The position numbers were made by a program, and so were the translations under genes. Positions 33,660 to 45,900 of a stretch of 64,000 nucleotides of DNA are shown in pieces (within the stretch, counting starts at the first letter, position 1; the number at the start of each line of letters is the position of its first letter). The notes beneath the pieces were generated by a model. It saw only the letters and a list, made by a program, of their open reading frames with translations, was not told where the DNA came from and made no database searches. The DNA comes from Stictocephala bisonia (taxonomy: Eukaryota; Arthropoda; Insecta; Hemiptera; Membracidae). The stretch spans positions 58,501-122,500 of the forward strand of contig JAQJVL010000617.1 of NCBI GenBank assembly GCA_035578905.1, read 5' to 3'.

Positions 33660-33957
33660 TTATGTTTCTAGAGGATCACACTTTTTAAATTCATAACTAT
33701 CCGTCCAAAGTCTTATCTCTTCGTTAGTCCAAGATGTACTTTTCAGTAGACGTTGGGAAATAGGAAGGTGGGAGGTCATGTTGGCAACCATGTGTAGAAC
33801 TAGGTAGATACACACAGAGACATACAACACAGCGTAGATGAACAGCACCAAAAGTAGCCGGTAGTCCGACATTTGTGTCACCACAGAAGACAACACAAAG
33901 TACACATTGATCATTATCACTCCTCCACTAATTAATAACATCAGAATCTTTGTGCAC
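33660..33957 (-). CDS. Copy B exon 8 (TM11-TM12, C-terminus)
   Basis: Enters in phase 2 after TTTCAG and encodes [20 protein letters not shown], then [21 protein letters not shown] and a polar tail ending KKCDPLET with TAA at 33660-33662. Six residues longer at the end than copy A. Confidence 0.9.
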
Positions 33958-36900
33958 CTGAAACAGGATGCTTGTCAATTTAAAAATGTGTTCCTTTTTT
34001 TTCCTATAGTAAAATTGAAATTATATTATTTAGAATTTTTATAATAAATGGCTGTTGATTGTTAATGAAATAGTTGGAAAGAAGTATTGTCTCATTGAAT
34101 AAAAAATGTAGCCAATTTAAAAAATATGAAAAACCTGTTCTTCTCTTTTATCGTAAGTTAAAAGTCGCAAAGCAGGTTTTGTTCTGTGCAATTACTGTGA
34201 AACAGAAATACTGATCCCATCAAATTCCACCCCCTATGTTGTACACTATTTATTTAAGGTGGGCCCTACAGCCATAACAGTACTACCCTGGATTCCAACT
34301 GACGATCCTCGGTGCTATACCTAGCCACATTACAATGTCTCAGACTGCTTGTCTGTTTCAACACAGATTGTGACTCAGTACTTTTGTGTTAATAACACCC
34401 TGAAGGGTTAAAATAGATAGTATTTCAACTTCAGCCAATTGCCATTAATGTCAAATGACAATAAAGACTGTACAACTTATAGATGCAAAAGATTCCTGAT
34501 TACTGTCGTCGACAATCATATTTTAGATTAAACTGTAGTAGTGTTCAGCTTTTTATTAATAAAAAAAAGTGATTTTGCTATTAATGAATAGAATTTTCTA
34601 ATGAAAGGATGGCTTAGGTTTGTTCTTGACTCATTCAATCACATGTTCAATCACATTGGAAGTTAAAATTACCTAACATCTTCATCCCATTTTAAACAAA
34701 AAACTATTTTTTTTTTTTTTTTTTTTTTTTTTTGATAATCAACGATCTTAACAATGATATTAGATCAAACAAACTTAGGCTATTTTTATTGTAGTATTTC
34801 AGTTTTAATGCGTTTAAATTTTTAATATTTGATACATCTCTTGGTCCCTTGTTCATACTTATATTCTAAAATACATCAAATATGTTGTTTGAAAGTTATT
34901 TATTAATATTGGCTTGTTCATGATATGTAGATAATATTTGGATATTTCCAATGATTTGAGTGTTTAAGAAACAAACACAACGTTTCGACAGGTATAACAA
35001 ACTCCTGCCATCTTCAATAACAAACTAACTTAGCCCACATCTAAAACTATTTTTTCCTTAATTAACTAAATCAGAAAAGACTTAATACTACATGCTAGAT
35101 ACTAAAGATTACTGTTGTAAGTCAAAAGTTCTTAAAAAACTATTACACATATCATAATTATACAAAAGATAATACACAATATGACATACAAAAGAAACGA
35201 AAACTATGAAATCAGTCAACAAAACAGGGAGCAAGTTATTAAATAGACCAAATATTCAATGACATACAAAAATAAATGCAAAATATGAAAAAATCAACAG
35301 AGCATAGATCAGGTTATTAAACAGACAAAATATTCAATGAGACACAAAATAAATGCAAAATTATGAAAAAATTCTACAAAACATAGAGCAGGATATTAAA
35401 TAGACAAAATATTCAATTTATCCAACCAGCTTCCAATTCCACTGAGGAGGGGGGAAGGAGTCCTCACACCACTACACTCACAAGATCAACTCACCACGAC
35501 CGTCAAAGACGAACCTGCCCTGTTTTGTTGAATTTTTTCATATTTTTGTATTTATTTTGTGTCTCATTGAATATTTTGTCTGTTTAATAACCTGATATAT
35601 GTTCTGTTGATTTTTTCATATTTTGCATTTATTTTTGTATGTCATTGAGTATTTGGTCTATTTAATAACTTGCTCTGTGTTTTGTTGACTGATTTCAAAT
35701 TTTGCATTTCTTTTGTATTTCATATTGTGTATTATATTTTGTATAATTATGTTATGCGTGATAGTTTTTTAAGAACTTTTGACTTCCAAGAGTAATATTT
35801 AGTATCTAGCATGTAGTATTAAGTCTTTTCTGATTTAGTACGGGTTAAGGCTAGAAATATAAATAAAAAAATGGTTTAGATGTAGGCTAAGTTAGTAAGT
35901 ACACCTGAAGACTGCAGGAGTTTGTTATACCTGTCGAAACGTTGTGTTTCTTTCTTAAACACTCAAAGCATTGGAAATCTCCAAATATTATCTACATATC
36001 ACATCAAATATGTCATAAAATATTTATCTTATCACTTACAGTCCATTGGCAAACTGTCCCATAATTGTAGAATTGCTGGTGAATGCCACCAGAGGAAGAA
36101 TGGCAAAGGGGATTTGAATGCTAAACATTGCATTGAGAATGTCATTAAGACCGGACAATTCAGGCAGAGTGCTGTAGAAGGCAACCAGGAATGTTGGCAA
36201 GATTGCCAGGGACCGAGTAAACAGGACACGTCTCCACCTTACCCATTTCAAGTGAAGGAATCCCTGTAACATTTTAGTTTTAAAATAAATACAAAAAAGC
36301 AGACTCATATTTGTCAATTTATAAACAGTTAGTTAAATTGATTTTGAAATAAACTATTTTGTTCAGTATCAGTTAATTAATCGTATAAAACATACATTAT
36401 TTGATCTTAGGTTGGACAAAAAAATACCAAAACGAAAATAGTTTTTCACAGTATGTCAAGTGCCTAAGTTATGTATTTATGTTTATGTTTTATTCAGGAC
36501 AGTAAAGCAGACTTACCTTTTTTTAAATATTCTTTTGTAAGTCCTTTGAAAATTAACACTCTCAAAAAAGAAAAAAAATCATGGGAATATTAATGAGAAT
36601 AATGATTTATTTCGTAACAAAACAAGAGTAAATCAACAACACAATTCAGAATTCTCTGCCACAATTACCAGTATTGTGACAGCGCAACTAAAAATATAAA
36701 AAACAGAGTCCAGTCCATAATTTTAACTGCCGTTTTTTGTGTCACCTTAACTAAATATAATGCCACAGTTTAATATTACAATTAATAAAAAATAACTATT
36801 CATAAAAAGAACAAAAAAGCTTTCTTTTTAATACCAAAAAATATGTAAAAATATATAAAGTGACATAAGTTATATTAGAAACAAAAAATTTTTTTTACAG

Positions 36901-39900
36901 AATTAGTTATTTATAAAATAAAAACAACACGTTACTAAATCAAAATACTGTTTAGGAAATTAGTATTCTTAGCTGTTAAATGAGTTACATAATTTGATTT
37001 CAAGAGGCAATTTGTTAAAGTACTTTGGACCAAGATAACTAAATGACTGTCTAAATGAAGATCTATTGACTTTAGGTGTTCGAAAGATATTCTGAAAGTT
37101 ACGTCTAGCGCTATAAACTAATTCAAAATTTCCAATGTTACCACTTCTGATATAAAAAAATATCAGAACCTTATAAACAAAAAGGTGTTGTATAGGGAGT
37201 ATTTTCAAATGACAAAAAAGAGGATAAGAACTTTCCTAATATGATTCTAATAAAATGATTTTATACAACTCGCAATTTCTCTATATGGTATTTAAACGTC
37301 CTGCCCCAACCCTGAATTGCATATTCAACCTAGATTAAATTAAGGCATAATATAACATTCTCAATAACTTTTCGTCACAACAGTTTTTAAGAAATAAAAT
37401 TTTCTAATACAATATTTTTATTTATTTTGTAAAAATATGACATGCTTATCCCTAGTTAACTTTTCATCGAATAAAACACCGAGATTCTTAAATTGATCCA
37501 CTTTTCCAATAGTTAAACAATTACAAAAACCACCAGTATATTGTTCATGAAATTTGACTAATTCGTTAAAATTAAATGCAACAAAATCAAAATTCATATA
37601 CTTTGTTTTACTTACATTAATTTCCATTTTATTTTTATCACTCCACTTTCTTAAAACCTGTATATCTTCCCTCATATTAGTCCAAATTTGTTGAGAGTTA
37701 TTTTCAAAATAAAATATGCCAAAACTGTCCACAAAAACGCTAGGTTTTCCGTAAAATTCCCTCTCTAACAAATCGTTTTTAAAAATTATGAAAAGGGTAG
37801 CAGACAAAACGGAACCCTGAGGGATCGATCCCTTCTGGAACAGTTGGGGGAACTCAGAGTACCACAAATTTTTACCCTTTGCTTACGGTTTGTGAGAAAG
37901 CTTCGAAACCAATCTTATGCTATTCTCCTTATACCAATTGATTGTAATTTATCTGAAAGTAAATCATGGTTAACTAAGTCAAAAGCTTTTTAAAATCAAT
38001 GAAAAGACCAGAGGTTTTAATTTTTTTATTAAAACTTTTATAAATCAAGTCTGTGACATTCAACAAAGTGTCTTCCATTGATTCCCCTTTCCTAAAATCA
38101 TACTGGTGAACGCTAAAAAAATGAATCTGTCCAAAAATTTTAGTAAGCGTAATTTCATGAGTTTTTCAAACATTTTCGAGAATATTGATAAAAGGCTTAT
38201 TGGTCTTAGATTATTAAATTTAACCAATAAACCTTTTTTTAAAAATTGGCACAACTATATTTAACTTCAATTTTTCAGAGATAATCCATTTGTAAAACTT
38301 AAATTAATTATAGAGGTCAAAGCGGCAGAAATCTCATGAGCTATATGTTTTCTTGAAACCATCAAAACCAGAAGATTTGTTATTATTTAAGCCTTTAATA
38401 ATGGAAACAACTTCATCTTTAGTTGTTGGATTAATAAAAAACCAAACCAACCTTTGCGGCAACGGTACGGTCGAGACTGGGCCTTTATCGTAAGAACTTG
38501 ATTATGATGCAATAAGTTAATTATTTATATTTTCTGCTGTATTTGATGGTTCTGTAATAAAATCTCCATTATCCAATTCAAGTTTATCAAAACAGCTTTT
38601 CACATTTCCACTAATTCTATTTATTATTCTCCACTGAAGAGAACTATCTCCTTGGCAATTTTAAATTAACTTTGCAAAATATTTACTTTTTTCTGAATCA
38701 ATTTCATTTGATACAACATTTTCAGAAAATTGTTTATAGTAATCTATAAATTTGTTGTCATAGGGTCTTTGTTTAACAATTTTATAAAGCTTTTTTCTTC
38801 TTTTAAATTTATTTAACATTTCTGTAGTAATCCAAGGACTACGAGAAATTGATTTACTTAACCTATTATTAGTACTTACATTTAACTTACTACTATTTAC
38901 AGTATCAGATAACAGTTCGTGAAATCTATCAAAACAAATGTTGACATCATTTGATTCAAAACAACTGCTCCAATCAAGAGCTTGTAATTTAGTTTTTAAT
39001 AAAACATAATTAATTTTTTTAATGTGGTTCCTGAATAATACTATTTAATTGTTTTAGTTCTTGAAATGTTAAAAATTCCATTCTTAAACCTAAAACACAG
39101 TGATCCATTGAGTTAACATAAAAAACCTCACTCTTAGATTGGTTTAAGAATTTGTGTCTGATAAAGATATGGTCTATGCACATTTGTGATTCTTCTGTAA
39201 TACGTGTTGGCTTATTTATAAATTGAGCAAAACCATAGCCGTGCAAAAGACTTAAATAATTTTGTGTGTTCTGCTTATCAGAAAGTAAGTTAATATTTAA
39301 GTCGCCAATGATAACTGTATTATTAGATAATTGAGGTAGTTTTAAAGAGAATTTGTTAATAAAGTTGTGTTCCTTAAATCCATGTAATCTATATAGACAA
39401 AGGAGGTTAAAAAAGGAATTTTGAAAATTCAGTTTAATTAATAATGAATCTGCTGTTTGGAATTCTAAGTCTAATTGAACTGTACTTAACTCTTCTGCAA
39501 CATAACACATTACACCACCTGCTCTGTAATTTTCATTACAATGGTGAAACACTTTAAAACCCGGTAATAATATATAAGTTTACCTCCTCACGTTTTATCC
39601 ATATTTCACTGAAAATATTAAAGTTAATTTTTCTCTCTATTTGATTGAATTCTAAAAGGAAGGAATTAAAATCTTTTTCTCAAGTTCCTGATGTTGGCAT
39701 AACGTAAGTTTAAACTACACTTATTTTTACATTGCTGAAAAAACTTCCAAATTATTTATATTATCTGTTACATTGAGACCTGACATATTAGGTGAATAAT
39801 AATAATATTAAATATAGGTTTAGGATTTTTCTGCAATAAAAATAAAATATAAAGATAAAGAAACATATAGTCGAATACAAAACTACAGTTTGAAGGAATT

Positions 39901-42900
39901 AATTAATAAAATGATTGTCATACTTTGTCAACAAAAAATACTTTTTCACAACACTACCATGAGTTCAGCTGTTTTTGTTAAGTGTTTATAACCAGCAAAA
40001 CATCATATTTCCCACAGCTGTCTATTGTTGACAGTCAAAAGTAACATTGTTTACGTTTTGAAAATGTTCCACTATTAACAACTCAATAACCTTCAAAAAG
40101 CTTTTAAAAACATTCTTGTTATCGTTTCACTAACTGTAATGGAAGTGCCTGTGCCCTTGTCGTTAAAAAGTAGAGCGGAGAAATTCCAACATTTTTTATT
40201 CAGTAGTGTTGTGAAAATATTGTTCAAAACTCAAGTTAAAATGTGAAACTTTTTATGCATGTTCTCAACCAATTGAAGTGCTCGACAAGTCCTCGCACTT
40301 CAAACATATGATCTCGAACATGCAAAATCCCATTTTCCACCCTTGTTATGAAATATACTATTAAGAAGAGTTATTACAACTACTAAATTTTACTACTGTA
40401 CTTATGTGTAATAAAATTGAACTATATAACAGTTTATGGTATTGTAATTAATGATTTTAAATAAGAGTCATTTAATACAAAACTACAGTTTGAAGGAATT
40501 AATTAATAAAATGATTGTCATACTTTGTCAACAAAAAATACTTTTTCACAACACTACCATGAGTTCAGCTGTTTTTGTTAAGTGTTTATAACCAGCAAAA
40601 CATCATATTTCCCACAGCTGTCTATTGTTGACAGTCAAAAGTAACATTGTTTACGTTTGAAAATGTTCCACTATTAACAACTCAATAACCTTCAAAAGCT
40701 TTTAAAAACATTCTTGTTATCGTTTCACTAACTGTAATGGAAGTGCCTGTGCCCTTGTCGTTAAAAAGTAGAGCGGAGAAATTCCAACATTTTTTATTCA
40801 GTAGTGTTGTGAAAATATTGTTCAAAACTCAAGTTAAAATGTGAAACTTTTTATGCATGTTCTCAACCAATTGAAGTGCTCGACAAGTCTCGCACTTCAA
40901 ACATATGATCTCGAACATGCAAAATCCCATTTTCCACCCTTGTTATGAAATATACTATTAAGAAGAGTTATTACAACTACTAAATTTTACTACTGTACTT
41001 AAAGGTTTTAGAAAGAATATACAAGAATTATAGATAAAAATAATAATGATTAACAAAAATATCGAAATGTAATATATACAAAAGTGTTAAGTGGGATAGT
41101 GAAACGTTACTTATTAGTATGTACTTATAGCAGCACACTGAGTACCCTCCTTTAAGTCTGCCATCCCTCATCATCCAGTTTCAGAGAAGAGATAGGAAGG
41201 ACGTCTAGATCTCGAAGTTCAAGGAGACGAAGCCACTGACAGCTAAACAGGTAAAGAACTGCTTCCCAGCGTCCCCTGTGTACGTCAACGACCACCTGAC
41301 TCCGAATAATAAACTGTTACTCAGGAGCCTGAAGCAAAAGTGTCAGGAACTTGGATACCAGTTTTCCTGGTGTCGTGATGGCAAATTCTTCGCTGGGAAG
41401 TCGCAAGGCAAAGCTGTGACTACTACAGAGACTACATCAACTACAGAGACATTGAACAACTAAAGTAACGTACTAAGGTGAAATTTTAATCGGTCTTATC
41501 ATTCCCAATAGTCCTTTTTGTTATCTACATTCCTACCTAAACATGTTTAGATTGTCAGACTTTTTCTATTATTCCTTTTTTTATACAGTACAAGTAAATG
41601 TCATACAACACAAATTTATTACAATATAAGCACAAAATGCACAAACCTATTACAATACAAGTACAAAATGCACAAATATTATGTGAGCATGGTTCACCGA
41701 AATTGATCACCATAATATTTGTGCATTTTGTTCTTGTATTGTGATATATTTGTGCATTTTGTGCTTATATTGTAATAAATTTGTGTTGTGTGATGTTTAC
41801 TTGTACTGTATAAATAAGGAATAATAGAAAAAGTCTACAATCTAAACATGTTTAGCTAGGAAGGTAGATAACAAAAAAAGACTATTGAGAATGATAAGAC
41901 CGATTAAAATTTTACCTTAGTACGTTACTTTAGTTGTTCAATGTCTCTGTAGTTGATGATTCGCTTCACAGCTTTGCATTGTGACTTCCTAGCGAAGAAT
42001 TTGCCATCACGACACCAGGAAAACTGGTTGCCAAGTTCCCGACACTTTTGCTTCAGGCTTCTGAGGAACAGTTTATTACTCAGAGTCAGGTGGTCGTTGA
42101 TGTACACAGGGGACACTGGGAAGCAGTTCTTCACCTGTTTAGCTGTCAGTGGCTTCGTCTCCTTGAACTTCGAGATCCAGATGTCCTTCATGTGTCTTCT
42201 TTGAAACTGGATGATGAGGGATGGCAGACACTCCCTCTTAAAGGAGAGTACTCGGTGTGCTGCCGCGACATCACTGTCCTGCACCTCTACTCCCAGGGCC
42301 ACACCTATATCCTTTACTATGTCAGGCACAACCTCGCCTGGTGTTACCGGGATACCACTCACTTCTAAATTATTCTTTCTACATGTTCCTCATTCTATAT
42401 TTTACCTCACTTACTTCTCTCTTCAAAACTTCATTCTCTTTCTTCAAGCTGTCAAATTGTTCATTTATTTGGTTCATTAAGGTGTTTGAAGCATCCAACT
42501 TGTCAGAGACAAATTGCACCGACTTAGCGAGGTCCAACATCTCATTTTTAAAGGACTTCAGTTCTCCGAAAACTTCATTTTTAAAACTTTCCATTACCTT
42601 AACAATGAAATCCTTTGTAACAGCGTTAGATGTAGAAGATGTCGAAGTCCCACTACCAGGGACAGAAGGATTCTTGCACTCCATACACTTCCAGTCCTTT
42701 GAGGAACGAAGCACCTTCCTCCCATCACCTTAACATTTTATGCACTTTAGATGAATTAAAGCCTCACACCCACCAGAACACTTAACATCGCCCACTTCAT
42801 CGCACAAGATTTTACAAGCGACACAAGACGATATTTTAACGGTAAAAATTGGTTAAACTATAAAAATTCAGGTTTGTACAGCGTATTCTATACGACAGTA

Positions 42901-45900
42901 GTACACGTGGCGGCCGACCTTGAGAACACAGCGATAAGCTCTTATCTACTTGGCTGCCGGAGCTGTACTTGACTATTTCAAGGCCATTGGCCTTATCTTC
43001 AGTCCATCACAGAAGAGGGTTAATGGAAGAATCAGTTAATTAACCCTTTTCTGTGATGGAAACTGAAGATAAGGTCAATGGTTTTGAAATAGCTCCATGA
43101 TTTTTACCTTTTTTGAGAGTGTTAATATTCAAAGGACTTACTAAAGGAACATTTAAAAAAAAAACATTCCTGCTTTATGTCCTAAACATAACCTAAACCC
43201 TACAAAAATGAAAATAGTATTTTTTGAAAATTAAATTTTGAGAAGAACATTTAGGCCAATCATCCAGGAAGGAACCTAGAAAATAAAAAAGGACAGGGAA
43301 CTTTGAGAACTGTAGTGTGATCACAATATAATAGCCACAGCTCAAGAGTAGGAAAATAAGGTAAATTGAGAGAAAGGAAAGAAGAAGAAAAACTAATAAA
43401 GGAAGTGTGGAGAGGAGGAAGAGCAGAAGGAAGACATCCTCCTGGAAGATCAAGAGCTAAAAGTCTTGTATCAGTGAAAATGGGCTGGACACATCTAATT
43501 TAATTAAATATGCAGGAACGATTAAATCTATCAACATAAACTATACTATTTTCCAAACCACTATAACTGAATCAAGGGGAAAACACAAACAACAGAAATT
43601 ATGACACACATATTTGTTAATAATAACTAATATTTTCCTCAAACATTTTAGGTTATGTTAAAGAGTACTAGGCCAGGAATTAGTATATTAGGAGAGATAG
43701 GACACCAGCAAACTTACCTAAGAAGACAAGTTCACTAACATCACAGTAGTAGTGAACAATCACAGTAATAACACACATTGCAAACATTTTCTGTGCCACT
43801 GGCACTTTCCTTAGGTGAGTAGGTAAGTTTGCTGATGCCCTATTTCTTTAAACATTAAATCTATTGAGTTGAAAAAAAATTAGGTTACTATTTTTTAAAT
43901 ATTTGAACATCTGATACAATCACATTTTCAAATAGGAGAGGTTAGAAACAAAATAGGGTAATACCATTTACTATAGAAACAAGTGGACTCTTCACTTATA
44001 CAGGTACTATGAAACAAGTTGTTCTGTTCAGTGAATTAGTTCATGTTCGGTTTTCACAGGTAGCGCCAGTGGCCTCTGTCTCTCTCCAGCACACGCTGAA
44101 GTGACTAATAGCAGAGCTAATATTACACCAATTAGTTGTCTGTAAGCTTATTTGAAACCAATCACCAATAGATAGCAGCACAGGCAAGTGACTACAGCAA
44201 ATACATTGCTTTGGATAGTCTGTTTGTTTCTATTCACAATGGTAATACAGACAAAAACACAATTAAGTAAGTTATAAACATATCATCTTACTTCCATTGT
44301 AAGTTGTCCGGCATAGCAACCCATCATAGTAGCCCCCTCTCCAGCTGCCAAGACCCCTACCCCCCAGATATACAGTGCAACCACTCCATACTGGCACCCC
44401 AGAAAGATCCCACTTTTATATATATCCAACTCGACTATTTCTGTATTATTCTGAAAATAAACATATATTTCTTAGAAGCATTTACACCCTGATTAACAAA
44501 AGAAAGTGACTGGCAGAGTGTAACGTTTTTTTAAATAAAGGATAAAAATTTTCTTAGTTTGTGACAAATTGAGTTTAAGAGACTCTTGTAGTCCTATGTT
44601 TAAAGCTTTTATGAGGTATTGAAGTAGACTGTAGTAGGAAATTAGACGAAGCTTAACTGCTCTGCCAGTTACTTTCTTTCTGGAAGAGATATTTCTAAGA
44701 TTTGATACAAACAGAATTTAAATTAAAGAACTAATATATTCTCCAAATTAAAGTTTTGTTTTTCATCTTGAAGATGATATCCGCTAAAAATTCAAATTTT
44801 AGAAATTCCTTTATATTTTTGCGCATAATGTCTATACAATCTATCAAATTCAAATTCTGAAGGAAAATTCTTGTTAGAGAGTTGAATTGACTACAACTTT
44901 TTTACTTTTTACAATTTTGCTGTACCTTCACTGATTTTGTACAAGCCTGTGATAAAGGGAAAATGATTGATAGCAGAAAATCTTCAATGGTCTCACGGAC
45001 TAGGAGAAAAGTCAAAGTATATGGAATATACTTTCCTATTTAGGACACAAAGAATGAATGGATATAATTTTAGAAACCTTGCTTCACAAAGTAATTTGCA
45101 TAGCCGTCAGAGAATTAGTGATAAAGTCAGTAAATCGCTTTCACTTTAAGAGATTAGACCTACAATAATGAAACATACAATTATGTTTACTATTTTTATG
45201 TAAAACAATTTAAAGTACTGGTCTGAGCTTAATAAACCAAAATACAGGTCAAATATTGAATAAAATATGCTAATTAGTTCTCTATAATTGCTTACAACAA
45301 TATACAGGGTGTTTCTTTTAAAACGCAACCCTATTTACAAGTACAGGAAATGAGGGTTTAAGATGTTTTTTACATAGGTTGGTAGCCCTGGTTCCTCTCC
45401 TTCCTTGGCTATCAGCTGATTTACATTGTTGCATTGTTGTTCACTTTATTTGGGCTTTGTGCAATGACATTAAGTTGAGGTTAGAAACATGGTGTTCAGC
45501 TTAGACCAGAATAGTGTTTATTGTGGAAGAATATTTTAAAACAAAATTGTTTGTTTTATGTCAAGATGCTTTTGAACAGTATTCTAAACCTATGAAGGTA
45601 TTAACTATGAAGGCCTATTGTTAATTGTATTTACAGTACTGTATAGAAATTCAATCGATTTAAAATCGTGGGTTTTAAAAGAAACACCCTATACCTTTAG
45701 AACAACCCTCAAAATTAATTAAAAATCTTATTTTTTCAGCTTTTTTACCAGGCCCTCATTTTCCGTTTCCCCTCCTTACTGATCTTTAAGATTCATTTTC
45801 TCCTTAAAATACACACCAAGTTGTGTCTGCATCTCATATCTGAGAAAGAAATGATGACCATTGAAACCTAGGTCGGTCTTTCTTCAAAAATTTAACAAAT

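Noticed and set aside
35221..35420. CRISPR-like array of regularly spaced repeats
   Set aside because: Units of about 65-70 bp are directly tandem and imperfect, and recur inverted in the other foldback arm; eukaryotic context.
35922..36269. 115-residue plus-strand frame
   Set aside because: Antisense shadow of copy B exon 7 fused with foldback sequence.
39873..41000. Direct repeats as LTRs of a small retrotransposon
   Set aside because: Ends are not TG...CA, the spacer is only 73 bp with no primer-binding site or polypurine tract, and they abut a LINE.
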